This document shows positions 45,367-54,928 of a stretch of DNA of 64,000 nucleotides, in pieces (the first letter of the stretch is position 1; each line of letters begins with the position of its first letter). The stretch covers positions 761,001-825,000 of the forward strand of contig NZ_QYUL01000001.1 in the NCBI RefSeq assembly GCF_003590795.1. Direction: 5' to 3'. A program made the translations under genes and the position numbers. The notes beneath the pieces were generated by a model that was given only the letters and a program-made list of their open reading frames with translations, was not told where the DNA came from and ran no database searches. This DNA comes from Azospirillum cavernae. GTDB lineage: Bacteria > Pseudomonadota > Alphaproteobacteria > Azospirillales > Azospirillaceae.

Positions 45367-47941
45367 GGCTGAAATACGCGTGTGCGAGGAAGTTGGATAT
45401 GTCGGGCAGCGACATCGCCAGCGTGTCGAGCAACGTGTGAAGCTCATCGCTGGACCGCAAGGAGTCGGAATTTCGCAGGATTTCGCGCCCGTCGGCGACG
45501 ATGGCGAGCGCGCCGCCGGTCGGATCGCTGGCGGTCCCCGCCCCCAGATTGGGCAGGGCGGTGAGGTGACGCTCCAGCGCCGCCAATTGAAAGGCCAGCG
45601 CGCGCGGGTTGGTCTCGTCAGCCAGCAGCAGTTCCAGGACCGGGGTCCGATGAAGGCTGGTGAGATAGCGGGAGCGGTAGGTCATGACGCTCTCGCCCAG
45701 TTCCAGCAGCACGGCCAGAGTGGCCGACTGCACCGATTCGTCCTGGCGGTCCAGTTCGGCGATGCGCACGCCGCGCATGACCGACACAATGTGCAGCGCC
45801 CGTTCGATCCGGCGGCCAACGTCCAAGAAACGCCAGCCCGGCCCGCGCGTCATGCTTTCCTGCTCCAACCCGGCGACGGCGGCCAAGCTGGTCATCACGT
45901 CGTCCATCCGCAGCAACAGGGCGGCGGCGTCCAGGCGGATTTTCGGCGGTTGGGTCTGACGGTCGATGGTCGAGACCACCCGCCACATGTCCATCGACAG
46001 ACGGTCGCGCACCGAATAGGCGATGCGGTGCAGGCGAACCACCTGCGCCCGCAGGCTGCTGGGGTGTTCGGGATCGACGACGGCGGAATAAAGCGCGTCG
46101 CGCAGCCCGCGCCCGCCGCCCGTCTCGGTTGCCCGCGCCATCTCCCAGGGGATGACGCCTTCGGTGGCCAGAAGAGACAGCAGGGTGCGCAACTGGGCCG
46201 ACGCGCCTGGCGTGTTGCCGTCGGTCAGGCGGCTTTGCGTCGCGCGCAACAGGCGCACGGCGCCCTCCGACCGTTCGGCGTAGCGGCCCAGCCAATACAG
46301 CCCGTCAGCCACGCGGCTTGGCAGATCATTCGCGGCGGGGCGGGCGACGGCGGGGGTTGGCTCGACCGCCAGCGCCGCGCGCGGCTGCGCGGGCGCAACC
46401 TCGGCCCGGCGGGCGGCGAGAACCCAGGTGTCCTTGCTGCCGCCGCCGCGCTGCATCGACACAACCAGATGGCCCGGTTCGCTCGACACGCGGGTCAGGC
46501 CGCCGGGAAGAACGGTGTAGCCGCCGCTGGGGGTGGCGCACAGGAAAACGCGCAGCACCAGCGGGCGCGGTTGCAGCTTGCCGTCCTGCCAGACCGGGGC
46601 GGTGGACAACGCCATCTGCTCTTGCGCCACAAAATACCAGGGGCGCCGCTTGATCTTGTCGATCAGCGCGTTGCGTTCCATGGTCGAGAGCGTGGCGCCG
46701 AAGATCGGCTCGAACCCCAGAGCCGGGAAAGCGGGCTTGATGACCAGACCGGGCAGATGGTCGATGACATAGGCGCGTTCGGCGTCGTTGCCGCACCACC
46801 AGCTCGCCACGCTGGGCAGGCGCAACTCTTCGCCCAGCAGATGGCGGCAGAGCGTCGGCAGCGACGATTTCATCGCCATGGATTCCATCAGGCCGGAACC
46901 GAGCGCGTTCGCCACCACCACGTTGCCCGCGCGCACCGCCTCAATCAGCCCGGCGACGCCCAGCGAACTGTCGGAACGCATCTCCAGCGGATCGGCGAAA
47001 TCGGCGTCCAGCCGCCGCAGAATGACGTCCACCCGCTCCAGCCCCGACAGGGTTTTCAGGAACACCTGCCGGTCGCGCACGGTCAGATCGGCCCCCTCCA
47101 CCAGCGTGATGCCGAGGTAGCGGGCGATGTAGACATGCTCGAAATAGGTTTCGTTGTAGGGACCGGGGGTCAGCAAAACCACGCGCGGGCGATCCCGGCG
47201 CGGGCTGAGCGACAGCAGGGTGTCCTTGAAGGTGTCGAAGAAGGGGGCCAGCCGCTCCACCTGGCAATGGCGGAAGCTGTCGGGCAGCACCTTCGCCATC
47301 ACCGCGCGGTTTTCCAGGGCGTAGCCGCTGCCGCTGGGGGCCTGAGTCCGGTCGGACAGCACCCACCAACGGCCATCGGGCGCGCGGGCCAGATCGGCGG
47401 CGTAATAATGAAGGTGAACGTCGTTCGGCACCCGGATGCCATGCACGGCCCGGCGGAATCCCGGATCGGCGTGGATCACGGCGGGCGGCAGGCGGCCATA
47501 ACGGGTGAGCGTCTGCGGCCCGTACAGGTCGGTCAGAATGGCGTTCAGCAGCGAGGCGCGCTGAATCAGCCCCGATTCGATGGCCTTCCATTCATGGGCG
47601 GGCAGCAGCAGCGGCATCATGTCGAGCGGCCAGGGCCGCTCCATCCCCTTGGGGTCGCCGTAGATGTTGTAGGTGACGCCGTTTTGGTGCAGCAGTCGCC
47701 GCGCCTCTTCCCACCGCACCGCCATCAGGTCGGTGTCGAGCGGGCCGAGCGTGCTCATGAAGGTTTGCCAATGCGGGCGCAGGCGCCCTTGGCCTGTCAC
47801 CATTTCGTCATAGACATGGCCGGAGCCATAGCCGATGGCGTCGGCCTCGCCGAACAGCGATCCCTGGGCGAACGGCACCGGCTGCGTCCCCATCAAAGGA
47901 GAAGTGGACGGGGCGGCGGAGGGCGGATCGTACTGGGACAA
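45344..47941 (-). CDS. Circularly permuted ATP-grasp / alpha-E fusion protein
   Basis: An 865-residue fusion of two domains that are separate genes in many bacteria. Residues about 70-500 form a circularly permuted type 2 ATP-grasp (formerly DUF404/DUF407): YNIYGDPKGMERPWPLDMMPLLLPAHEWKAIE, VVLLTPGPYNETYFEHVYIARYLGI, ANALGSGLMESMAMKSSLPTLCRHLLGEELRLPSVASWWCG. Residues about 560-860 are an alpha-E (DUF403) helical domain: LPSRVADGLYWLGRYAERSEGAVRLLRA, DRLSMDMWRVVSTIDRQ, SMTRGPGWRFLDVGRRIERALHI. A short basic/proline linker joins them. The ATP-grasp suggests an ATP-driven ligase forming an amide bond. The ATG at 47941 is clear. It overlaps the transglutaminase gene downstream. Confidence 0.92.
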   Translation of the reverse strand: MSQYDPPSAAPSTSPLMGTQPVPFAQGSLFGEADAIGYGSGHVYDEMVTGQGRLRPHWQTFMSTLGPLDTDLMAVRWEEARRLLHQNGVTYNIYGDPKGMERPWPLDMMPLLLPAHEWKAIESGLIQRASLLNAILTDLYGPQTLTRYGRLPPAVIHADPGFRRAVHGIRVPNDVHLHYYAADLARAPDGRWWVLSDRTQAPSGSGYALENRAVMAKVLPDSFRHCQVERLAPFFDTFKDTLLSLSPRRDRPRVVLLTPGPYNETYFEHVYIARYLGITLVEGADLTVRDRQVFLKTLSGLERVDVILRRLDADFADPLEMRSDSSLGVAGLIEAVRAGNVVVANALGSGLMESMAMKSSLPTLCRHLLGEELRLPSVASWWCGNDAERAYVIDHLPGLVIKPAFPALGFEPIFGATLSTMERNALIDKIKRRPWYFVAQEQMALSTAPVWQDGKLQPRPLVLRVFLCATPSGGYTVLPGGLTRVSSEPGHLVVSMQRGGGSKDTWVLAARRAEVAPAQPRAALAVEPTPAVARPAANDLPSRVADGLYWLGRYAERSEGAVRLLRATQSRLTDGNTPGASAQLRTLLSLLATEGVIPWEMARATETGGGRGLRDALYSAVVDPEHPSSLRAQVVRLHRIAYSVRDRLSMDMWRVVSTIDRQTQPPKIRLDAAALLLRMDDVMTSLAAVAGLEQESMTRGPGWRFLDVGRRIERALHIVSVMRGVRIAELDRQDESVQSATLAVLLELGESVMTYRSRYLTSLHRTPVLELLLADETNPRALAFQLAALERHLTALPNLGAGTASDPTGGALAIVADGREILRNSDSLRSSDELHTLLDTLAMSLPDISNFLAHAYFSHAFARSA

Positions 47942-48073
47942 GGTCTTTTTGGGTGCGTTGCCTGAGAATGGAGCAACACTGTGAACGTCCCGGCCCCCTG
48001 ATGCAAGGTTGGCGAAACCAAAGTGGATTTTTGAATCAATATCCTGTCGGAAGGATGATGTTCCATTCCAAAC

Positions 48074-48111
48074 AAATTGGGGCGCGCCGGTTGCCCGACG
48101 CGCCCCAATTT
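48074..48111 (-). terminator. Terminator after the cytochrome gene
   Basis: On the minus strand AAATTGGGGCGCG and CGCGCCCCAATTT form a 13-bp stem with a 12-nt loop, followed by GTTTGG. It stands 20 bp after the cytochrome stop, so the ATP-grasp gene downstream probably has its own promoter in the remaining 130 bp. Confidence 0.8.
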
Positions 48112-48130
48112 CACCCCCAACCCAACCGGA

Positions 48131-50149
48131 TCACAGGGTCTTCAGATATTCCAGCAACTGCCAACGCTGGCTGTCGGTCAGGCTGGCGCCGAACTCGTGC
48201 CCGGTGTTGCGGTTGCCCGGCTTGGCCGTGTCGAAGACGAAGGTCGATTCCGGCGCCTTGCTGTCCACGCCGACCTTGACCGGGTCGATGGCGATGGTCC
48301 CCATCTTGAAGGTCGCAGAACGGTCGGCGACCGGCAGCAGCATTTCGTACAGGTTAGGCACCGATCCGTTGTGCATGTAAGGCGCGGTCGCCCACACGCC
48401 ATCCAGCGGACGGGCCTTGTAGGCCAGCAGACGCTTGATGGTGTCGGCCAGATCCGATTCGGCCTTGGCCGCCGCGTCAACCTTGGACAGCGGGGCCTTG
48501 TTGGCGGTCGATTCCTTGACCGAGCTGACCGTCTTGGCGGTTTCCGTCAGGATTTTGGCGATCTTCCGGTGCTGGTCAGTCGTCTTGCCAGCCGCCGCCG
48601 CCGAGACCAACGGCGAGGTGTCGATGGTCTTGGTCGATTTGGCCTTGCCCGATCCCGACCAGTTGGCCGAGGAGGCTGACGCCCAGGGGGCGGGGGCGTC
48701 GTCGCCCAACAGCAGATCGCCGATCAGATCCGGGTTTTTGGCGATGTCGCCGAACACCGCGCCGATCACCGCGTTGGACAGCAGGGTCGCCGCCAGATCG
48801 GGATCCTTCAGCGGCGTGCCGCCCAACAGCTTCGGCGGCATGGCGACGCCAGCGATCGCGCCGGTGGCCGACTGGCGGCACAGGGCGTCGACCGCCATCT
48901 TCGGATCGGCGGCGTAGTTGATCGTGACCATTTTGGCCTCGACCGCCGCGTCGATGCCCTTGGCGCAAATCGTCCCGAAGGCGGCGATGACCGCCTTGGG
49001 ATCGTTCGGCTTGGCCCAGTTGAACAGCGGCACCATGGTGATCGGTGCCGTGGTGTAAGTCATGTCGCGCGGCAACACCGCGTGGCAGCTTTCACAATTC
49101 TGCTTGTAGAGATCCTGGCCGGCCGCCGCCTTCACGATGTCGACGTTGCCCGCGATGCTGTCCGGCCACACCGGCGAACGCAGCTTGCGGAGCTGGTTTT
49201 CCATGGCGACGAGATTCTGCCCGCGCACCGTCGAGTTGTAATAATAATGCGCGGCGTCCTTCGGCGGCGTCAGCGTGATCTTGCCGAACACGCCCAAAAC
49301 CTCGCCCGCGTTGCGGCCCAACGCCTCAAAGGAATTCGCGTTGGCGAGCAGGCCGTTCCACTGCACCCAGGGCTGATGCGGCGCGTCCCACAGATAGGGG
49401 TAGCTGACCGGGGCGTTGGGCGCGCGGTTGTTCTTCGGCAGATTGAGGTCGATCACCGACACGCGGTTGAAGATCATGCCGAACGCGTCGGTGCGCATCG
49501 GCCCCCATGGCGTGTCGGGCGTGCTCTGCGCGACGAAGGTCGCGAAGGACGCGTCGAACGCCTTCAACTGGTTGAACAGGGTGATCTTTTGGGTGTCGAT
49601 GGCGGTCGGGCCAAGAACACGGGCGGCGAAAGCCTCAAAGGCGGCGTTGTCGGTGACGGTGGCGTGAACCGCCGCGCTCAGCCCGCTGATGAAGCCATAG
49701 AGATCGCCGGTCGTCACCGCGCCATCGACGCGCAGAGTCTTGCCATTCACCCGCACATCGCCGGTGTGGCAAGAGGCGCAGGTCATGCCGATCCATTCGG
49801 TCTTGTCCGGGTCGGTGTCCTTGACGAAGCCGACCGGCAGCAGATCCGGGTTCCATTTGCTGGCGCTGCCGGCGGTGTAGCCGTAACGCGGCACGCTTTT
49901 GACGAAGGGCGCCTTGGTTTGCGGATCCTGCAAGGCCATGAACCAATCATAGCGCATGATCTGCGAGCCTTGCGTGGTGTTGTAGTACCACTGGCGCGCG
50001 TCTTGCGTCCAATTCTGGTCAAGATACCAAATTCCGTCAATTTCCGACGGCGGCTTGACCGACACCGGGCGCGGCGGCTGCGGCTGCTCCGCGCAGGCGG
50101 TCAGCAGCAGGCTGCCCAGCGCGGCGGCGGCGAAAAGAGTGGCTTTCAT
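48131..50149 (-). CDS. Di-haem cytochrome c lipoprotein, RoxA / peroxidase-like
   Basis: A 672-residue exported lipoprotein: MKATLFAAAALGSLLLTAC with the acylated cysteine at 19. Two CXXCH haem sites are present, CASCH at 124-128 and CESCH at 352-356. The N-terminal half contains DQNWTQDARQWYYNTTQGSQIMRYDWFMALQDP and the C-terminal half ARPLDGVWATAPYMHNGSVPNLYEML, a pattern shared by di-haem peroxidase-type proteins and RoxA-like dioxygenases of similar size. Likely electron-transfer or oxidative role at the periplasmic face of a membrane; the substrate is unknown. It is set between genes of the transglutaminase group, with its own terminator. Confidence 0.82.
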   Translation of the reverse strand: MKATLFAAAALGSLLLTACAEQPQPPRPVSVKPPSEIDGIWYLDQNWTQDARQWYYNTTQGSQIMRYDWFMALQDPQTKAPFVKSVPRYGYTAGSASKWNPDLLPVGFVKDTDPDKTEWIGMTCASCHTGDVRVNGKTLRVDGAVTTGDLYGFISGLSAAVHATVTDNAAFEAFAARVLGPTAIDTQKITLFNQLKAFDASFATFVAQSTPDTPWGPMRTDAFGMIFNRVSVIDLNLPKNNRAPNAPVSYPYLWDAPHQPWVQWNGLLANANSFEALGRNAGEVLGVFGKITLTPPKDAAHYYYNSTVRGQNLVAMENQLRKLRSPVWPDSIAGNVDIVKAAAGQDLYKQNCESCHAVLPRDMTYTTAPITMVPLFNWAKPNDPKAVIAAFGTICAKGIDAAVEAKMVTINYAADPKMAVDALCRQSATGAIAGVAMPPKLLGGTPLKDPDLAATLLSNAVIGAVFGDIAKNPDLIGDLLLGDDAPAPWASASSANWSGSGKAKSTKTIDTSPLVSAAAAGKTTDQHRKIAKILTETAKTVSSVKESTANKAPLSKVDAAAKAESDLADTIKRLLAYKARPLDGVWATAPYMHNGSVPNLYEMLLPVADRSATFKMGTIAIDPVKVGVDSKAPESTFVFDTAKPGNRNTGHEFGASLTDSQRWQLLEYLKTL

Positions 50150-50330
50150 CCCTGTTGTTCCCCCAGCAGGTTGATGGCGTGTCGCCTTCCACGGGAGAGG
50201 GTAGGTTTGATAACCGCAGTGCGTGTAGTTTTATCGCGCGAGTGGGGTAAAAAATAGGCTGAATCATACAAGAATACGGATTGAAAGCTTTCCTCGCGCT
50301 CCGCTTACCCTCCATTGAGCGCGCTGAGAG

Positions 50331-50364
50331 GCGCGTGGGTTGTCATTTCAGACAACCCACGCGC
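50331..50364. other. Long hairpin between the DUF2126 and cytochrome genes
   Basis: GCGCGTGGGTTGTC and GACAACCCACGCGC form a perfect 14-bp stem with loop ATTTCA, 31 bp after the stop of the DUF2126-type gene. It could end that transcript, but no T-run follows on either strand. Confidence 0.6.
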
Positions 50365-50395
50365 GACTCACGGAAACAACCTTAGCCGCGCCGCC

Positions 50396-53300
50396 TTAGC
50401 CGCGCCGCAGATCCAGCGTCATCGGGAATTGCGGGTTGCGCTCCTCCGCCGCCACGGTCATCGGCCCCGGCGTGTGGCCGAAGGGGAAGAAGCGGGCCAG
50501 ACGACGGCCCTCCGCCTCGTTCGCGTTGACCGGGAAGGTGTCGTAGTTGCGCCCGCCCGGATGCATGACGTGATAGGTGCTGCCACCGATGGAGCGACCG
50601 GCCCAAGTGTCCACGATGTCGAAGATCAACGGCGTGTGAACCGGAATGGTCGGGTGCAGGCAAGAGGGCGGCTGCCACGCGCGATAACGCACGCCGCCGA
50701 CGAACTCGCCCTCCGTCCCGGTGGGGACCAGCGGCACGCGCCGCCCGTTGCAGGTGATGGCGAAACGGGCGTCGATCAGGCCGTTCACGCGCACCTGCAC
50801 CCGCTCCACCGAACTGTCCACATAGCGCACGGTGCCGCCGCCGCCCGGTTCCTCGCCCAGAACATGCCACGGCTCCAACGCCATGCGCAGTTCCAGGCTG
50901 ATGCCGCGCTGGTTGACCTGCCCATAGGTGGGGAAGCGGAAATTCATGTGCGGGGCGAACCAGTTGTCCTGAAGCGGATAGCCGTGATCGCGCAAATCCT
51001 GCAACACGTCGTTCAAATCCTGCTGCACGAAATAGGGCAGCATGAAACGGTCGTGCAACTCGTTGCCCCAGCGCACCAGCTTGCCCTTGTAGGGCGTCTT
51101 CCAGAAGCGGGCGACCAGCGCCCGCATCAGAAGCTGCTGCGTCAGGCTCATTTCCGCGTGCGGCGGCATTTCAAAGGCGCGGAACTCGACCAGCCCAAGC
51201 CGCCCGGTGGAGCTGTCGGGCGAATAAAGCTTGTCGATGCAGAATTCCGCCCGGTGGGTGTTGCCCTGAACATCCACCAGCAGGTTGCGCAGGATGCGGT
51301 CGATCATCCAGGGCGGGCACTGGCCAAAGCTGGCCAGTTGCTGATCGATCTGGTTGAAGGCGATTTCCAGCTCGTAAAGCTGGTCGTCGCGCGCCTCGTC
51401 CACGCGCGGGGCCTGGCTGGTCGGGCCGATGAACATGCCCGAGAAGACGTAGGACAGCGCCGGGTGATTCTGCCAATAGGTGATGAGGCTGCGCAGCAGA
51501 TCGGGGCGGCGCAGGAACGGGCTGTCTGACGCGGTGATGCCGCCCATCACCACATGATTGCCGCCGCCGGTGCCGGAATGGCGACCGTCGATCATGAACT
51601 TCTCAGCGCACAGGCGGGATTGCCGGGCGTCTTCGTACAGGTCGATGGTGTTGCGCACCAACTCGTCCCAACTGTGGGCCGGGTGGATGTTCACCTCGAT
51701 CACGCCGGGGTCGGGGGTGACGGCCAGCGAGTTCAGACGCGGGTCCTTGGGCGGCTGGTAGCCTTCGATCACCACCGGCATGTCGAGTTCGACGGCGGTC
51801 GCCTCGATCTCCGCCAGCATGGCGATGTAGTCTTCCAGCGTGCTCATCGGTGGCATGAACATGTGCAGACGACCGTTGCGCGCCTCGCAGGTCAGCGCGG
51901 TGCGGACGATCCACCACGCCGATTTGCCCTCTTCGGGGACTTCGGCGCGGACCTCGGCCATCACCCGTTGGCGCTGCGCCTCGCGCGCCTCGCCATGCAC
52001 GCCGCGATCCGCCTCGCGCGCGGCGCGGCGGGTGTCCTGGCTGCGTTGGAGCGGGTGGGGGGGCAGGGGCTTCCGCTCCTCAAAGGGATCGGTTTCCCAG
52101 GCGTAGGGGTAATCGCTCTTCGACACCCAGGGCAGGGATCCCAGGGGCAGGCGGTAGCCGACCGGGCTGTCGCCGGGAATCAGCACCAGCTTTTGCTGGC
52201 GCAGCGGCCATGTGCTGGACAGCCATACCGGACCCTTCTGGGTCATGCGGCGGTTGATCGGCATGGCGAAGCCGACCGGCTCGTTCAGGCCCTTGGTGAA
52301 GACGCGGGCCAAGCGGGCGCGTTCTTCCTTGTCGTCCAGCTTGCTTTCCAGCGGATCGACGTTGACGGGAAGCTTGGCTTCCTTGTTCAGGTAATACCAA
52401 GAATCCTCATAAGCGGCGAGCACCACAGCCGGATCGACGCCCAACCGCTTGGCCAGCGTGACCAGGAACACGCCCGCGTCCTGCGCGGTGTGGCCGTAAT
52501 CAATGTTCTCGCGCGCCAGCAGGTCGGTGTTGGCCCACAGCGCTTCGCCGTCGCGACGCCAATAGACGGTCATCGCCCAGCGTGGCAGCGATTCGCCAGG
52601 ATACCATTTGCCTTGGCCAAAATGCAGCAGCCCGCCGGGGGCGAAGCGCTTCATCATGCGGTGGACCAAGTCGGCGGCCAGACGGCGCTTGTTGGGGCCG
52701 ACGGCGGCGGTGTTCCATTCCGCCCCTTCCATGTCGTCGATCGACACGAAGGTCGGCTCGCCGCCCATGGTCAGACGGACGTCGCCCGCCTTCAGATCCT
52801 CATCCACCCGATGGCCGAGCGCCTCGATGGCCGTCCATTGCTGCGGCGTGTAGGGCTTGGTGACGCGCGGCGCTTCAAAAATGCGCGTGACGGTCATCTC
52901 ATGCTCAAACTCGACCTCCGCCTCGTCAACGAGGCCGGAAATCGGCGCGGCGGACGACGCGTCGGGCGTGCAGGCCAGCGGGATGTGCCCCTCGCCCGCC
53001 AGCAAGCCGGAGGTGGGATCCAACCCAACCCAACCGGCGCCGGGCAAGAAAACCTCGGTCCATGCGTGCAGGTCGGTGAAGTCGGTTTCGGTGCCGGACG
53101 GGCCGTCCAACGACTTTTGATCGGCGGTGAGCTGGATCAAATAGCCCGAGACGAAGCGGGAGGCCAAACCGAGATGGCGGAAGATCTGCACCAGCAGCCA
53201 CGCCGAATCGCGGCACGACCCGGTGCGTTTGGTCAGCGTTTCCTGGCAGGTCTGGATGCCCGGCTCCATCCGAATGACATAGCCGATTTCGCCCTGAAGC

Positions 53301-53752
53301 CGTTGGTTGATGGCGATCAGGAAATCAATGGTCGGGGTCTTGTCGCGGGGGATCCCGGTCAGATACTCCGCCAGCGCCGGTTCGACCTCTTCGGTCTCCA
53401 GATAGGGGCGAAGTTCCTTTTGCAGCCAGTCTTCGTAGGCGAAGGGGAAATGCCCGGCCTTCTCTTCTAGAAAGAAGTCGAAGGGGTTGATCGAGGCGAT
53501 TTCGGCGACCAGATCGACCTCGATGATGAATTCCCGTGTTTTTTCCGGGAAGACGAAGCGGGCCTGATAGTTGGATTGCGGATCCTGTTGCCAATTCAGG
53601 AAATGATGTTTCGGCGTCACGCGCAGCGAATAGCTGAGGATCGGCGTTCGACAATGCGGAGCGGGGCGAAGGCGGACGATCTGTGGACCGAGGGAGACCA
53701 GCCGGTCGTAACGGTAAATGGTCTTATGGTTCAACGCGACGTGGATCGCCAT
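50396..53752 (-). CDS. Transglutaminase-fold protein with DUF2126 C-terminal region
   Basis: An 1118-residue cytoplasmic protein. Residues 1-300 are a bacterial transglutaminase module: N-terminal ALNHKTIYRYDRLVSLGPQIVRLRPAPHCR, then catalytic Cys180 (KRTGSCRDSAWLLVQIFRHLGLASRFVSGY), His229 (DLHAWTEVFLPGAGWVGLDP) and Asp245. The long C-terminal part is the DUF2126 region: RLTMGGEPTFVSIDDMEGAEWNTAAVGPNKRR, PGVIEVNIHPAHSWDEL, DGRHSGTGGGNHVVMGGITASDSPFLRRPDLLRSL, which resembles a glutamine-synthetase/ATP-grasp-linked ligase-like fold by context. It heads the minus-strand group, and these proteins co-occur in many genomes. A 5' hairpin GCGCCGG / CCGGCGC at 53790-53808 lies in its leader. Confidence 0.92.
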   Translation of the reverse strand: MAIHVALNHKTIYRYDRLVSLGPQIVRLRPAPHCRTPILSYSLRVTPKHHFLNWQQDPQSNYQARFVFPEKTREFIIEVDLVAEIASINPFDFFLEEKAGHFPFAYEDWLQKELRPYLETEEVEPALAEYLTGIPRDKTPTIDFLIAINQRLQGEIGYVIRMEPGIQTCQETLTKRTGSCRDSAWLLVQIFRHLGLASRFVSGYLIQLTADQKSLDGPSGTETDFTDLHAWTEVFLPGAGWVGLDPTSGLLAGEGHIPLACTPDASSAAPISGLVDEAEVEFEHEMTVTRIFEAPRVTKPYTPQQWTAIEALGHRVDEDLKAGDVRLTMGGEPTFVSIDDMEGAEWNTAAVGPNKRRLAADLVHRMMKRFAPGGLLHFGQGKWYPGESLPRWAMTVYWRRDGEALWANTDLLARENIDYGHTAQDAGVFLVTLAKRLGVDPAVVLAAYEDSWYYLNKEAKLPVNVDPLESKLDDKEERARLARVFTKGLNEPVGFAMPINRRMTQKGPVWLSSTWPLRQQKLVLIPGDSPVGYRLPLGSLPWVSKSDYPYAWETDPFEERKPLPPHPLQRSQDTRRAAREADRGVHGEAREAQRQRVMAEVRAEVPEEGKSAWWIVRTALTCEARNGRLHMFMPPMSTLEDYIAMLAEIEATAVELDMPVVIEGYQPPKDPRLNSLAVTPDPGVIEVNIHPAHSWDELVRNTIDLYEDARQSRLCAEKFMIDGRHSGTGGGNHVVMGGITASDSPFLRRPDLLRSLITYWQNHPALSYVFSGMFIGPTSQAPRVDEARDDQLYELEIAFNQIDQQLASFGQCPPWMIDRILRNLLVDVQGNTHRAEFCIDKLYSPDSSTGRLGLVEFRAFEMPPHAEMSLTQQLLMRALVARFWKTPYKGKLVRWGNELHDRFMLPYFVQQDLNDVLQDLRDHGYPLQDNWFAPHMNFRFPTYGQVNQRGISLELRMALEPWHVLGEEPGGGGTVRYVDSSVERVQVRVNGLIDARFAITCNGRRVPLVPTGTEGEFVGGVRYRAWQPPSCLHPTIPVHTPLIFDIVDTWAGRSIGGSTYHVMHPGGRNYDTFPVNANEAEGRRLARFFPFGHTPGPMTVAAEERNPQFPMTLDLRRG

Positions 53753-53990
53753 GTGTACCCCACCTCATGCCTGTTCAAAATCTATGCACGCGCCGGTTTG
53801 TCCGGCGCTTCGCCCACCACGGTATCATTGATAAATCCGCCCTGACAGGGCGCGTGCGTCGTGGCTCTATCGCAGTTGCGAAAAAGTCACGATCTTTCTC
53901 AACGGACGCGGCCAGACTTTCATCCGTTCGCGTTCCTCTCTATATAGGTTAACGTTTGGGTAATTCTTTCAGTCAGGGTTAGAAAATAGG
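53753..53990. promoter_or_regulatory. Divergent promoter region
   Basis: This 238-bp gap separates the DUF2126-type gene from the unknown gene at 53991. TATATAGG at 53941-53948 is a likely -10 box for the latter, 43 bp before its ATG. A hairpin at 53790-53808 falls in the leader of the former. No small gene is visible. Confidence 0.4.
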
Positions 53991-54917
53991 ATGGTGTCGT
54001 TGGCGGCCTCTTCCATGGATGGCGATTCCCAGTCCTCCGGCGGAATGGGGGGCGCTGGCCGTGGTGTGGTCACGGGGAAATATTTCAATTTCAAACCGCT
54101 GCCGCCGCCGAACGATATTTTGGGCAACCCGTTGGTCGTTCCCAATCTGCCAACCAACAAATTGCCCAAGGAAACCCTTGGCAGCCGCATCAAGCGTGCG
54201 ATGTCCCGCTTCAGCATGGGCAGCCAATCGGCGGACACCAAGCTGCGCTGGAAACTGCACGACACCATCCAGGCGACCATGGCGTCGTTGTCGCCCTCCG
54301 TCACTCTGGTGGCGGAAAAACGCGCGCCCGCCAAGCGCAAGAAATCCTCGGTTCCGATCATCGTCGTTCGGCATCCGTATCATCTGCGCCATGTGTTCGA
54401 GATGCTGCCGCAGATCCCCGACACGCTGATGATCGAACGTCGGTATCTGGAACTGCTGATGAACCGCGCGCTGAAGCGGTATGGCGAGCAAATGGCGTTG
54501 GTGAAGGGCAGCGCCTTTTCCTTTGAGCATGAGGCGCGCGAGTATTTTTTTTCTGGTTTCCGTATGGAAAAGGCTCTCAAGCAGGTCAATTCCCCCGATG
54601 AGCGTTTCGCCGCCTTGCAAGCCATCCACACCTGCTATTTTCATGGCCGCAATTATTACTATTACGCCCTGATTCGACGGGAAAAATTGGCGCCCGACAA
54701 CAAGCTGTTCATGCTGTTCGCCCGCGCCGTCTATTTCATGGCGCGCGTTGATTGGAACGGCGAGCTGCTCGACAAACCCAGCCCGCGCGCCATGCCCAGC
54801 CGCGAATCCATGATGTTCTTCGTGGAGCGTGACAAGTCGGTCGTGACGCGCTATCGCAGCGATCAGGATTTCCAGCGTCAGGTGAAAGCGGTGCTGGAAG
54901 CGTTCCCGGCGGCCTGA
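53991..54917 (+). CDS. Hypothetical protein, 308 residues
   Basis: No family recognised. The N-terminal 80 residues are glycine- and proline-rich (GKYFNFKPLPPPNDILGNPLVVPNLP), then a basic segment (EKRAPAKRKKSSVP) leads into a helical domain: VVRHPYHLRHVFEMLPQIPDTLMIERRYLELLMNRALKRYGEQM; YFFSGFRMEKALKQVNSPDERFAALQAIHTCYFHGRNYYYYALIRREKL; KLFMLFARAVYFMARVDWNGELL. It has many Tyr, Phe, Arg and His residues, suggesting a binding surface. No signal peptide or membrane helix. The ATG at 54015 is an alternative start. The next gene follows 11 bp later. Confidence 0.7.
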   Translation: MVSLAASSMDGDSQSSGGMGGAGRGVVTGKYFNFKPLPPPNDILGNPLVVPNLPTNKLPKETLGSRIKRAMSRFSMGSQSADTKLRWKLHDTIQATMASLSPSVTLVAEKRAPAKRKKSSVPIIVVRHPYHLRHVFEMLPQIPDTLMIERRYLELLMNRALKRYGEQMALVKGSAFSFEHEAREYFFSGFRMEKALKQVNSPDERFAALQAIHTCYFHGRNYYYYALIRREKLAPDNKLFMLFARAVYFMARVDWNGELLDKPSPRAMPSRESMMFFVERDKSVVTRYRSDQDFQRQVKAVLEAFPAA

Positions 54918-54928
54918 GGGATTTTGCG

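Noticed and set aside
45365..47965. An 866-residue plus-strand frame opposite the ATP-grasp/alpha-E gene
   Set aside because: Composition is Arg/Gln/His/Gly-rich without any domain, while the minus strand gives two recognisable domains. It is a shadow frame.
50331..50364. Intrinsic terminator
   Set aside because: The stem is perfect, but no T-run follows on either strand, so I list it only as a hairpin.
51554..53470. A 638-residue plus-strand frame inside the DUF2126 gene
   Set aside because: It is antisense to a gene with intact catalytic motifs and shows no protein family features.
53949..53963. CtrA-like site (TTAA-N7-GTAA)
   Set aside because: One mismatch from the TTAA-N7-TTAA consensus and isolated; such matches are expected by chance in the AT-rich promoter patch.
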